Shown one piece after another: positions 25,499-36,400 of a stretch of DNA of 41,575 nucleotides (the first letter of the stretch is position 1; each line of letters opens with the position of its first letter). Origin of the DNA: Candidatus Absconditabacteria bacterium (lineage in GTDB: Bacteria; Patescibacteriota; Gracilibacteria; Absconditabacterales; Absconditicoccaceae); the NCBI GenBank assembly GCA_028685875.1, contig JAQUDD010000008.1:1-41575 (forward strand), read 5' to 3'. Both the position numbers and the translations under genes were made by a program. The notes below the pieces were generated by a model, which did no database searches, was not told the DNA's origin, and saw only the letters and a program-made list of their open reading frames with translations.

Positions 25499-26128
25499 CT
25501 ATTCTGCTGCAGTCTCTTCTGTAGATGTTGCCCCTGTATCCTCTGTCGTCTCTGTAACTTCTGCCAATTCCTCTTCTTCTGGCTCATCAGACAATATTGC
25601 AACGGTCAAAATAGGTAATTCTAAATCATCAATAATTTCTACCTTGCTTCCCGCTTTTAAGTCTTTTACAAATACCACATCATTTACTGTTTCAATCACA
25701 GAAATATCTACTTCGAAACTACTTGGAAGATCTTGTGGGAATGCTTCTACTTCTACAGTATCTTTCACAAGCTGTACTCTACCTTCATTAAGTTTTTCTA
25801 ATGGAGACTCTCCCACCATTACTACTGGGATATCCGCTGTAACTTTTTCTGTTCTACTTACTGCAAGAAAATCGATAGTAAGTAGTTCATCTGTTACAGG
25901 ATCTAACTGTAAAGATTGAAGAAGTACCAATTGATCAACTTCTCCCTTGAGTTCAATAGGAGTTGTATATCCTGCTGTTTTATAGATTCTTAAGAAATCA
26001 TTTTTAATACAGCTAATTGATTGTGGTTCTACATGTTTCCCATATACTACTGCAGGAATAAGTCCTTCTTTTCTCAAAGATTTTACTTTTTTTCCTGTGA
26101 GTTCGCGTTTTTTAACAGCAAGTTTCAT
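25499..26128 (-). CDS. rplY: ribosomal protein bL25 (CTC/TL5 long form)
   Basis: Binds 5S rRNA. The 209-residue protein starts MKLAVKKRELTGKKVKSLRK with EGLIPAVVYGKHVEPQSI, the L25 domain. A second beta domain follows (DIPVVMVGESPLEKLNEGRVQLV..VEVEAFPQDLP), as in the long CTC form. The C-terminal tail is acidic (EPEEEELAEVTETTED) and likely disordered. ATG 26128 is chosen by the family start. No UGA. Confidence 0.95.
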   Translation of the reverse strand: MKLAVKKRELTGKKVKSLRKEGLIPAVVYGKHVEPQSISCIKNDFLRIYKTAGYTTPIELKGEVDQLVLLQSLQLDPVTDELLTIDFLAVSRTEKVTADIPVVMVGESPLEKLNEGRVQLVKDTVEVEAFPQDLPSSFEVDISVIETVNDVVFVKDLKAGSKVEIIDDLELPILTVAILSDEPEEEELAEVTETTEDTGATSTEETAAE

Positions 26129-26169
26129 TACTCTTCTTCTCAAAATTTAAAAAACAATAGTGCACCAAA

Positions 26170-26553
26170 TTATTCTGAAACCAAGTTTGCATCTCTTCTA
26201 TCAGGAGTAACAATACTCTTGAGTCTTGCGGCTTTACCAACCTTATCTCTCATATAGTAAAGTTTAGACTTTCTTACCTTATACTCATCTACAAGGATAA
26301 CTTTTTCAAATTTATTGAAAGAGAAGGGATAGATTTTTTCCACTGACACCCCTGAACACGTTCCTCTCATAGTGAAGGTTCCATCTGGATGATTTTCTTT
26401 TTTGGTCTTAATTACCAATCCTTTAAATTTCCAGATTCTTTCTGTAGTTCCTTCTCCTACTTTTTCGTGCACCTCCAAAAACATTCCTTGTTTAACAGGA
26501 AGGATGGGATATCCATTTTTATCATATACGGATTTTAATCTTTCATAGTTCAT
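26170..26553 (-). CDS. rplS: ribosomal protein bL19
   Basis: A 127-residue subunit-interface protein. Family motifs are GMFLEVHEKVGEGTTERIWKFKGLVI, FTMRGTCSGVSVEKIYPFS, and KVRKSKLYYMRDKVGKAARL near the C terminus. The usual length is about 115 residues. It follows two small unknown genes in the ribosomal protein operon. Confidence 0.95.
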   Translation of the reverse strand: MNYERLKSVYDKNGYPILPVKQGMFLEVHEKVGEGTTERIWKFKGLVIKTKKENHPDGTFTMRGTCSGVSVEKIYPFSFNKFEKVILVDEYKVRKSKLYYMRDKVGKAARLKSIVTPDRRDANLVSE

Positions 26554-26578
26554 GTGAACACCGTGATCAATAATAAAA

Positions 26579-26722
26579 TTATTTAGCTGATTTGCTGTTT
26601 ACTACCTTAGCTTTCCACTTCTTTTGTTGTTCAAGCATTCTTCTCACATCCATAATAACAGTTTTTTCAACTCTTACCAAGGCTTTATTGAGTTTTCTCT
26701 TTGCGTTAGTCTTTAATCTCAT
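26579..26722 (-). CDS. 47-residue basic protein in the ribosomal operon
   Basis: A very basic helical peptide starting MRLKTNAKRKLNKALVRVEK and ending QQKKWKAKVVNSKSAK. It begins two bases after the stop of the preceding 89-residue gene and ends 25 bp before rplS, which supports translation as part of the operon. It vaguely recalls bS20 in composition, but I cannot identify it. Confidence 0.65.
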   Translation of the reverse strand: MRLKTNAKRKLNKALVRVEKTVIMDVRRMLEQQKKWKAKVVNSKSAK

Positions 26723-26724
26723 GC

Positions 26725-26994
26725 TTATGCGATCTTAGATGATAAATCCTTGTGTCCCCTAGATTCGAGAACTTCTTTCACCTTACTCATAGGAATACCA
26801 TATTTCTTGAGTCTAGCTTCAGCTTTTTCTTTGGTTCTTACAACCCATTTATCTTCAGCACCAAACTTAGCCTCTTTTTTGAGCACCAAGATGTACCAAC
26901 CTATCGCACTCTCATTTTTAATAGAAGACTTTTTTCTATGCCAAGAAAGTCTTTTGAGAAAGTGCTTTATTTTTCTTCCGTTAGTATCTCACAT
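26725..26994 (-). CDS. 89-residue basic protein in the ribosomal operon
   Basis: A basic protein of 89 residues whose second codon is UGA (M-G-DTNGRKIKHFLKRLSWHRK). After a conserved-looking core with aromatic residues (ESAIGWYILVLKKEAKFG) comes a helical part (RTKEKAEARLKKYGIPMSKVKEVLESRG). It lies between rpsG and the 47-residue gene, in close spacing. It is not bS16 or another ribosomal protein I know, though composition and position suggest a ribosome-associated role. Confidence 0.7.
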
Positions 26995-27032
26995 ACGAAT
27001 AAACAACAAATAGATAAAGTATTTAACAATAA

Positions 27033-27485
27033 TTAGTTAACATATTTCGCCATATATGCAAAAGCTTTATTTGCTTCTGCCATCTTGTGTGCTTCTTCTT
27101 TCTTTTTTACTGCAGCTCCTTGGTTAGCGTATGCCGCCATCAATTCTTCAGCAAGCTTTTTGTACATTGCTTTTCCACTTTTTCCTCTTGCAGCTTCGAG
27201 AATCCATTTTGTAGCGAAGAAAAATCTCTTAGCAGGTTTTACTTCTATAGGAACCTGATATACCGCACCTCCAATTCTCTTTGATTTGATCATAGTATTT
27301 GGGGAAGCATTTTCAATTGCAGCTTGTACTACCACCGCAGGATTCATATGTCCACTTTTTTTGATTTCTTTGAGAGCATTTTCATAAATTTTTTTTGCAA
27401 CGCTCTTTTTCCCATCCTTCATCAAGTGATTAATTAACTTTTCTTCACTTGATTTTTGAATAATTGCATTTGTTGGCTTACTCAT
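27033..27485 (-). CDS. rpsG: ribosomal protein uS7
   Basis: A 150-residue small-subunit head protein that nucleates 3' domain assembly. Motifs are LINHLMKDGKKSVAKKIYENAL, ASPNTMIKSKRIGGAVYQVPIEV and AAYANQGAAVKKKEEAHKMAEANKAFA. It follows rpsL by 39 bp as in most bacteria. fusA and tuf, which usually follow, are absent here. No UGA. Confidence 0.97.
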   Translation of the reverse strand: MSKPTNAIIQKSSEEKLINHLMKDGKKSVAKKIYENALKEIKKSGHMNPAVVVQAAIENASPNTMIKSKRIGGAVYQVPIEVKPAKRFFFATKWILEAARGKSGKAMYKKLAEELMAAYANQGAAVKKKEEAHKMAEANKAFAYMAKYVN

Positions 27486-27524
27486 TAGATTAGCTAGCTT
27501 TTAAACATTAAAAAGAATTCTGAA

Positions 27525-27947
27525 TTATTTTGCTGCCTTTGGCTTTTTCACCCCATAGAGTGATCTAGATTTTTTTCTATTTGCTACAGGATTTGCGTCA
27601 TATTTTCCTCTCACGATATGGTATTTCACTCATGGAAGATCTTTTACTCTTCCTCCTCTTACTAATACCACACTATGCTCTTGAAGTGAATGAGCTTCTC
27701 CAGGAATATACGCCAATACTTCTGTCGAATTGGACAATCTTACTTTAGCAAATTTTCTCTGTGCAGAGTTTGGTTTTTTTGGTCCCATTACAGAAACTTT
27801 GAGACATACCCCCCTCTTGAATGGAGAAGGACTTGCTGTCTTTTTGTCAGCTTGGAGTTTGTTGATACCAAATTGTAACACAGGAGCTTTGGACTTAGTC
27901 TTTTTCTTCGCTCTTCCTTGTTTAATTAATTGATTAATAGTTGGCAT
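27525..27947 (-). CDS. rpsL: ribosomal protein uS12
   Basis: A 140-residue decoding-centre protein. It starts [20 protein letters not shown]. The conserved loops [17 protein letters not shown] and [20 protein letters not shown] are present. The streptomycin-region loop [14 protein letters not shown] has its universally conserved glycine (residue 106) as UGA. This is the cleanest proof of code 25 in the window. The bacterial code would cut 35 residues off an essential protein. A promoter with a 60-nt leader precedes it. Confidence 0.98.
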
Positions 27948-28006
27948 TAAGTAATACGATTACAAATAATTAAAGATACACATAAAAATTTATCACAGTG
28001 AAAGTA

Positions 28007-28034
28007 GATATAAAGAATCTGACATCAAAATCAA
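28007..28034 (-). promoter_or_regulatory. promoter of the rpsL operon
   Basis: On the reverse strand TTGATT (28034-28029), 16 bp, TATATC (28012-28007). The leader to the rpsL ATG is about 55 nt and A/U-rich. The gap 27948-28163 shows nothing else. Confidence 0.6.
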
Positions 28035-28163
28035 GTGGAATTTAGCAAAAAAACTCTTTATGTCGAGAGAAGACTATTGAGAAGCTGAATGTAATATATT
28101 AAAAATCTTTTTTTCTAGTTTTCACCTCTACTCCTTTCTGTTTATGAAAAAGAAAATTAAAGA

Positions 28164-28188
28164 AAAATCCTACATACTGTAGGATTTT
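28164..28188 (-). terminator. terminator of the DUF11 giant gene
   Basis: AAAATCCTACA (28164-28174) and TGTAGGATTTT (28178-28188) form a perfect 11-bp stem with a 3-base loop. Reading leftward the stem ends in TTTTTC. It is 20 bp after the giant gene's stop. Confidence 0.88.
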
Positions 28189-28207
28189 CTCTCTATAAAC
28201 TATCTGA

Positions 28208-31200
28208 CTATTTTCTATATACTGATAATGCGGTAGTAAATTCTTCTGCACCTGGAGGCATAGTCGCAGTGGTGAAGACGGATGGAGCATATTCGATAAG
28301 CACACTTGCCCCATTCATAATATCTTGTCTGCGAGAAGCTTTGGTGGCTAGGATATTATTTTTTGTATAGAACCATTCATTTAGGTTGGCCCTCCTCTCT
28401 GCAGTCACATTCTCCATTCCATTTCCAATTGCAATACCCTTAATTTGAAGATTTCCTCCAATACATCGCTTATTGCTCGTAGGATAATTTTTGGAAACTC
28501 CCACAGATTTAAATCCTTGTGCTGTATAGAAGATTCCTTTTACTGTCTGTGTATCATCACAATTATATTGTCCATCAAAGGTAATATATCCTTTGGTAAG
28601 CAACATTATATTATGATCAAGATTCCCCTCAATAACTGTATTTCCTGCCGTTTGAATGATAGTAAATGGTTTTTTAAATACATCAGTTCTTCCATATGTA
28701 CGAGTTTTTACGCTTTTACTCTCATCGTAAGTATAATAATACCCCTGCAGATTCATATCTCCGTTTACAAAGTAGATGTCTTTCCCTGGTACCTTTTTAA
28801 CCTCTGCAGTAGTCGAAATTCCATTATTATATCCTAAATTTACTTTTACTGCAAGTTTTTGGTACTTAGTGATAAAATCTTGCATGGCTTTTTCCACTTG
28901 AGTGTTCGCGCTATAGTCTTTTGAAGTTACTGCCAAGATTTTATTTAGTTCTGAGTAGGCAAACACATCAGTTCCATCCGCAAACATTTTATATTTATCT
29001 AATACATTAGTGGTAGCTGTAATCGTTCCTGAAGGAGTCTTTTGAAGGATATATGGTTTAGTTACAGAAAAGTTTACGTCACATACTCTAGGATACGGCT
29101 CCTGTGCTGTCCAATATCTGTCAACACATTGTACATAATTTACGGCATGTAATGAGAGCTTATATTCCCCATACTGACTTATTGGGGTTGAGGACATTTT
29201 AACAGATCATTCTGTGAGTAATTTTCCATTTGTGTCTGATCTTCCAAAATTATTGATAATAAATACTGATGACCTAAATGCATACCCCCTATCTTTTGTC
29301 AGATTAAAGGACCAAAACGTATCTCCTCACTGACTTCCGTTAGCAATAAAGTTGTTTTTATTTCGATTCACGAATGAATCTATAATGTTTGATCTCTCCC
29401 ATTCTATTTGATTATCTGTTCCCTTAGTAAAACAAGGAATCTGTATCTCATACACATAATCTCCTTCTGATTGTAACTCAAGTCAATTGTATACTCTAAA
29501 GGTACATACCATTGCGTTTAAGGCAATATCCCCATGTTCATAATCATCACATGTAAGCCCTGTTTTCCCACCATTAGTAGCATCTCCTAATCCAGCATTT
29601 TTACTGAGTCTATTATATGCTTCTATAGCGTCTTCGTTATCATATCCATCTACATCAACATACTGGTCATTGTCAATTTTCTCAATATTCCAGTAGAAAG
29701 GGAGCATTTCTCCTTCCTCAATAGAAATAGATCCATTATTGATATTGAAACATGCAATGGGTTCTACGGCGGAAATATCCCCTTTCCCTTGAATTTTACA
29801 ATTTATACATCTATATCCTTTATTTCTATAATCATCCCATTTACTGGAAGAAACTTGACTTGGATTTCTAATTGCTTGACTTAAAGGACAATCCTTAGGA
29901 TTCCCTCTTCCGCAATCACAATCTTCCCAATCTGTTGCTTCATTATCACCACAATAACCCATACCAGAACCGGAACTTTTTCTAAGAACGACCTTCCCAC
30001 TACAGGTATAATTATCTATAGGATTATAATCTGATCCATTTACTATACATCTCGGTGTAAAGGTTTTTGTTGTTGATGAACCACGATCATATATACAAGT
30101 TTCTGTCAGAGAGGAAACATTACTTGCTATGAATGTAGTACCATTACCACAATCCAGAACAATGGATCTTGCTGTCTTTTTACCTTCTGTCTCACAAGTA
30201 ATAGAACGCCTTAAACTGTCTCTATATTCATCAATATTTTTTGGGTTGGGATGGGTACAATAGGCTTTCTCACGAACCACCACATCTGCAGGGTCACAAT
30301 TTTCTGGATTATTAGAATCTGGTTCCCAATTTGGAAAGTCTAGATGAGTGAGACATACCCAGTTGGTGTGTTCTCCTATCTTATTCACAGTTGCTTTGAA
30401 GGTAAGAATGATAGATTGATTCTTTTGCAATATTTTGGTATAATTGCTCCATATAAGTTGTCTTCCTTTCTCTTCAAAAGATCAAAAGTCTGAACTTGCT
30501 CAGCCTTCAGAATTTAACACAAAGCTCAACTCACTTGGAAGAGTGTCAGTAACCGTAAATCCACTCATAGGCATATCTCCTTGATTAGTAATCTTCAAAG
30601 TAAATGTCACCTCATCTCCAATATTTACTTCTGTCTTGTTTACCGTTTTTTCAATAACAAGTTTTGGATTTTCCAATTTATATGTCACTTCATCACATTC
30701 CACTTTTTGATCTTCAAGATAAATACAGGCAAGATTTGTAGTTGAAGTAGTATATTCAGCAGTGATTTGTCCCGTCAATAACATATATCCTGCCGCTCCA
30801 CCTGGGATAGTCATTCCAGAAAATATATCAATATTGATTCATCCTGAAATAATCTGAGTGTGCCCTCCATAACTCAAAGAAATCTGGCTAGAAATATAGC
30901 TAAGATTTTGTGGTAAAAAATCTTTTATAGAAACAAAACTAGCAGCCCCACTTCCGGTGTTCCCAAATTCAATTCTATATCCCACTATATCTCCAATCTT
31001 ATACGTTTTAACTTCTTTTGTTCTATCGCTAAAATATTTCTTCAACCAAAGAGCGGGTTTATCACTTATCGTTGTTGCCTCATCACAAAGTTGTCTATCT
31101 TCATCCAGAACTAGACAAGCGATATTGGTAATAACTTCACCCGGTTTTGGCATAATAACAACTCTCGTGATCACCTTAAGCTGGACATATTCATCTCCAG

Positions 31201-33328
31201 CTACCCTTCCTTGCACATTCCAGGTAACTAATGTTCCTGTAGCAGTAGATCAGGTGGTAGGAGAGGAAACAACTACACCATTAGGAACGTGTACGACCTC
31301 ATATCCTACATATTCCAGCTGGACAGGTACTCCATCAACAATTTTAAAGTTTTCAATAAATTGGAAGTCTTCAATAAATCCACCATTAGGTTTTGCTATA
31401 ATATTCCAGTTTACTATTTCTCCGGTATAAGAAACAACTCCCGATCCAATCAGTGTCTTTTCTATAAAAGGCTTTCCAATATATTCTTCATCACAAATTT
31501 CAGTTCCGGAAACTACCAAACACGCTACATTTTCAACTTTTTGATTGTCTGCAGGCATCTTTACTACCTTCGTAGTAACCTTAAGTTCAATAGTCTCACC
31601 TTCATTCAGAGTTCCGTCTACTTTCCAGTTGATAGTCTTTGTGCTGGTTCCTGTAGGGGCATTCACCGTTATTCCTGAAGGTTTACTCACTACAACGTAA
31701 CTATCATATCCCAATTCTTCTGGCAATTTATCTACTATATTGAAATTAGTAATAGATCCTCCATTTGCTTTTACAGTAATAATCCACTCAACGATATCGC
31801 CAACCTTAGTTACAATTCCGTCTCCTATCAGGGTCTTTTCGATCCCTGGAGCACCGGTACTCGCTTCATCACAGAGTTCCGTTCCTGATATTACCAAACA
31901 CGCCACATTCTTCACTTTCGCATCCGCTGCTGGCATTCTTACTACCTTTGTTGTCAGCTCTATCTCAATTACTTCGCCCTCATTCAGAGTTCCATCTACT
32001 TTCCAGTTGATAGTCTTCGTGCTGGTTCCTGTTGGAGCATTCACCGTTATTCCTGAGGGTTTACTTACCACTCTATAACTTGCATAATCCAATTCTGTTG
32101 GCAACTTATCCACAATAGTAAAATTAGTAATTGGTCAGCCTTGAGCACTTACTACAATCTTCCATCTTACTTCATCACCGATTTTAGTGATAATCCCATC
32201 TCCAATAAGGGTCTTCGTGATCTTTGGGGTTCATGGAGTTGTAATATTTGCATCATCACACAGTTCTGTATCTCCAAGAATCAAACATGCAACATTCTTC
32301 ACTTTCTGATTTGCTGCTGGCAACACTACGACTTTCGTAGTGAGCTCTAGTTCTATACTTTCTCCTGCTTGCAGGATTCCGTCTACTTTCCAGCTTACGG
32401 TCTTAGTGGTAGTTCCTGTTGGAGCATTTACGCTTATTCCTGAAGGTGCACTCACTACTCTATAACTTACATAACCCAATTCTGTTGGCAACTTATCCAC
32501 AATAGTAAAATTAGTAATTGGTCAGCCTTGAGCACTTACTACAATCTTCCATTTTACTTCATCACCGATTTTAGTGACAATCCCATCTCCAATAAGGGTC
32601 TTCGTGATAACACCTTTTCCAGCCTGCTGATTAATAGGCTGACAAGTTGCATTACATCCAGCATTACCCCAATTAGTCTTCTGAGGATCCGCAGGATCAC
32701 ATTGTTCTCATCCAGCTAGAGGAGCATTAATATTTGTAGACGCTGAAGAAGATCCATTATCTAAAATTCCATCCCCACAAAATCCAATATGTACGTTTAA
32801 ACATTCCGGTTTTACTTGATTTGAAGCATTCAACTTACCAGACCACTTATAGGTATTTGTCATATTATAAATAATTGTATTAGCATTTCATTCTCTCCAG
32901 TCATAAGCGTTAGCATTAATATTATAGACAACTTGTGCCGCAACGGTAGATCTAGAAGTATAATTAGAAGGTTTATTTTTAATGGTAATTCATGCATCCG
33001 AAGAAACAGCAATAACCCTATTTATTCCTTTAGGTTTACCATTAGACTTCCATTGCCAACTTGTTACATTCAAAACATTACTAGGATCCCAAATAGAAAT
33101 ATAACTTTGTGTATAATTGAAAGTCCGTATATATTCATCCCCATTTAGAAAACTATCCGCCATAGAGTCTGAGGATCCTAGATAATAAACGTAATCCCGG
33201 TTATAACTGGATGGAGAACAGGTTTGTTGAGAGGATATGTTTTTCACCGAAATATTATCCGCAAAAGAGAGATTTGTAAGCACTCATACAACGAATAAAG
33301 AAAGGAGAAACGGTTTAAAAAATTTCAT
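28208..33328 (-). CDS. giant secreted protein with DUF11-type repeats, 1706 aa
   Basis: A single reading frame of 1706 residues that appears only with UGA as glycine (14 UGA codons). The N terminus is a signal peptide (MKFFKPFLLSLFVVGVLTNL, cleavage likely after SFA at about 25). Residues about 30-235 form a Cys-poor beta-rich region. Residues about 240-960 hold six DUF11-like beta-sandwich modules, each with an I.KTLIGDG..T..GD.V.W start and a F.IVDKLP core. The next part is Cys-rich with CGDNEATDWEDCDCGRG. The C-terminal 330 residues contain repeated G-x-I/V turns (NGDMNLQG, VIEGNLDHN). There is no LPxTG or membrane anchor at the end. DUF11 modules are typical of bacterial adhesins and stalk proteins, so a role in contact with a host or partner cell is an inference. 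Confidence 0.88.
31450..32610 (-). repeat. tandem DUF11 module repeats of about 380-387 bp
   Basis: Four modules begin near 32608, 32221, 31843 and 31455. The first two are 387 bp apart. Their junction segments (about 32485-32608 and 32098-32221) are nearly identical, with only a few mismatches in 120 bases, showing recent duplication. Later modules are progressively more diverged. Confidence 0.85.
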
Positions 33329-33372
33329 GATTCAAGGGATTTTAATGTAAAGAATTCTTACAACATATGTTA

Positions 33373-33400
33373 TGTATAAACATTAAATAACAAAAGTCAA
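33373..33400 (-). promoter_or_regulatory. promoter of the DUF11 giant gene
   Basis: On the reverse strand TTGACT (33400-33395), 16 bp, TATACA (33378-33373). The perfect palindrome AACATATGTT (33363-33372) follows at the expected start. The gene can therefore be expressed separately from the giant gene upstream. Confidence 0.65.
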
Positions 33401-33404
33401 TTAA

Positions 33405-36400
33405 TTATTCCGTAGATGTATTTCTTCAATCATTGCTGGTAGATCCCTCAATAGTCTGGACAATATTAGTTATTGCTGCTCCTAAAGATACATCTTGTCT
33501 AGGAGAATTATCTACATCGGTTATAAGTGGAGGAGAGACTGATCAAGGAGTTTCTATAACAACAGTAATCTGATCGCCTACTAAGGGAACCATTTCTCCT
33601 CCTTTAGTTAGATATCGTCTTCATTCGCTGTTCTGAATCACAGGGACATCAGCAACTTCAACCGCCTTTCCATCTTGAATGACATTAATATATTCATAAT
33701 TTAGATCATATTGCGTTCCATCGGGATGAGTATAAACATTACCTTCCACGGATCCTTCTGGTAGATCTGATTTACCAAGAACTGGCTCTGTATCGTGATC
33801 AGGCGCCTCTGGTAGAAGTGGTTCTGTATCATGATCTGGAATTTTTCTAGCATTCTCTTTCCCAACTACAACACCTAAAGCCCAAGTCTTCACCGTAGGT
33901 TTCGCTTCACTCGTAGTGGAAGCTTCTTGGTAATAAAGCGCCCCTTCTGGCTCATAGCGATTTTCTTTAGAAAAAGAACTTTCAACCTTCAAGTTACCAA
34001 ATACTAATCCCTCATTCATACAATCTGCAAAAATCGCGAACTGCATATCAAAATTCAATGTATGTTCGACACCATTTGCATCCTTTACTTTTTTGGTGCT
34101 AAGAGCGTCAACAAACTGACCTATCGTAAAGTCTTCAGGAAGTCAAACTTCTTTTTGTTTTTCGTTTTTCAAACAAGCAGAAAGTCCCTTCAATATTGCT
34201 TCATACTGAGTAGCATCTTTTTCCTTCATCTCCTTAAAGTAATTATGAACAAGACCTTTAGAAAGACTGGAGTTTCATCCAGCTAAAACAGGAACTTCGG
34301 ATCCTTTAACGATTCTTGCTCCTCCAATAAATTTTTCATCAATTTGTTCTGTACCTCTAGCATTACGAGCTTCATATCCTGCTACTGCCATAATATAATT
34401 TCCCTTTAAGTATTCACTCTCTGAAAGAGTAGAACCATCAGTAGAAGAAATATCTCCTTTTATTTGAGCAATAGAACGCTCTCTTGCGTTTAAGAGTTGT
34501 TGTTCTGCACCTGTGTTATCTCCACTATACTCATTTCTCACTCTTCTTTTATATGCCTCATTTCTTCCCTCTACGATAACATAAGCAGGAGCTAGTAAAT
34601 TATGAAGTCTATTAGATGCATCAGTTCTGGTATTCCAATCTGATCAAATTTTTAGAATACTTTTCATTTTCTTGTATTGCTCGTCTGTTAGTTTTCACCA
34701 TGGATTATTTGTAGTAAAAAGATTATTAATATAGTCTGTAAGCACGGATTTCTGCTCTGGCGTGATTCTTACCTGCTCTAGAAGGGCCTTTGCCTGAATA
34801 CCTGCAGCATCTAAAGAAAGCTGTTTGTCTACCGTTTGAGATACTCTGGAAAGAGAAGCGTAAATATATCTCAGATTATTCTCTGCCTGAGAAACATCGT
34901 TTGAATCTACATAAGTCTGTAAAGAAGGAGGTAGAATTTCTTTAGCCTTTGTAATAAGATCTCACTTTTTATCAGGATCTAGCTCATTCCTCAAAGTATG
35001 AATAGCCTTAGCAAAAGGATTTCATTGGGTTCTTTGACTATATCTAAATTTCACTAATGCATCAGATCACGCTATATCTCCTTCTAGATAGGTAACTAAA
35101 GTATCCGTCGGCTTTCCATCAATGGAAATATCACAGGTTTCTTGTTGAGAAATCGTCTCCACACTAACTCTATAGGTATCTGGAGATCCAGAATATACGG
35201 CATCAAAATCTAATTTCTGGGTACCTCTTCATGAGATTTGTCCAATAGCCACATATTGAGTAGTTTGATTGTTTTCTACCAGATTACCCACAGAAAAATC
35301 TGTAGAATAAGGAAGTAGTATTGTTCATTCTACTGTCTTGGTATTGTTTGCTGCCAATTCGTTTTCTATATTAAAAGAGACCTTCTTAGATAGTTTTTGT
35401 GCGGTAGCAATATCTAAAGCAATATATTTCTTCCCTTCTTGTTCAAAGACAGAAAAGACTGAGGAAGAAATCAGAGTATTCAGTCTCTTAAGCTTTGGAG
35501 CAACTACATCTCAATTTTCTGCGGGGATATCCAATTTATCATAGTACTCAGGAGTATTAAGGTATGATAACGCCGTATCTTTAGATTCTTTAGTTTGCTC
35601 GAAGCTTACCTTAGTTTTATCAAAAGCAATACTTGCTAATCCTAAAAATCCAGAGAATCATCTAATAAATGCTGTTCCTACACCAATCTGAGAAAGGCTA
35701 AAATTACCATTGATATCGTTCAATGACTCATCTCTCCAATATCTTGCAAATCTATCAGTCATAAGAGAGGATAAAACATCAGCATTCCCATTCTCAAGAT
35801 CTTTTGGGCTATAATTAATCAACATATTATTAAGCTTTACAGCGATCTCATAGAGAGTATCTCCACTCGTTTCTTTTCCATAAGTTGCTTGTAAATTTTT
35901 ATATACTACATCTATAAAATTATCCTTATTCCCCTCCAATCCCTGAAATAGCTCATTAAAAATTGGTTTCATTTTTTCTTTTATTGCGGCAGTTTGGTTT
36001 TCTATCCCTTCAACCTTACTACGTCTCAAATATATCTGTCCTGCAAAGTCTCCTGTAAAAGTAATAGTCCCTCATGCAGAATACAGGCTTTTAGCATCCA
36101 AAGAAGACGCAGATTTTGTTTTATTTAAAGTCTTCTCAATTCCTTGTGTAGTAGAAAGCAATAAACCACCAGTACCATAAGTTGCTCCTTCACTGTGAAA
36201 CCATCTCCATCACTTTCCTAAATCTTGACCACCAGAAACGATGGGACCCAGAGAAACACCAAATTTTCCTTGATTAATATCATAACTTATTCCTCCTACA
36301 ACAGAAGCATTACTTACCCAACCATGTAACTTCTCATCCAAAATAGTGTTCCATTTATTATTTGTAACTCCAGCTCACACTCAGACAGAAAAAATATCCT

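Noticed and set aside
30957-31430. 157-codon forward ORF opposite the DUF11 gene
   Set aside because: It is a shadow of the long reverse-strand frame; the amino acid composition is that of an antisense translation and there is no promoter or family.
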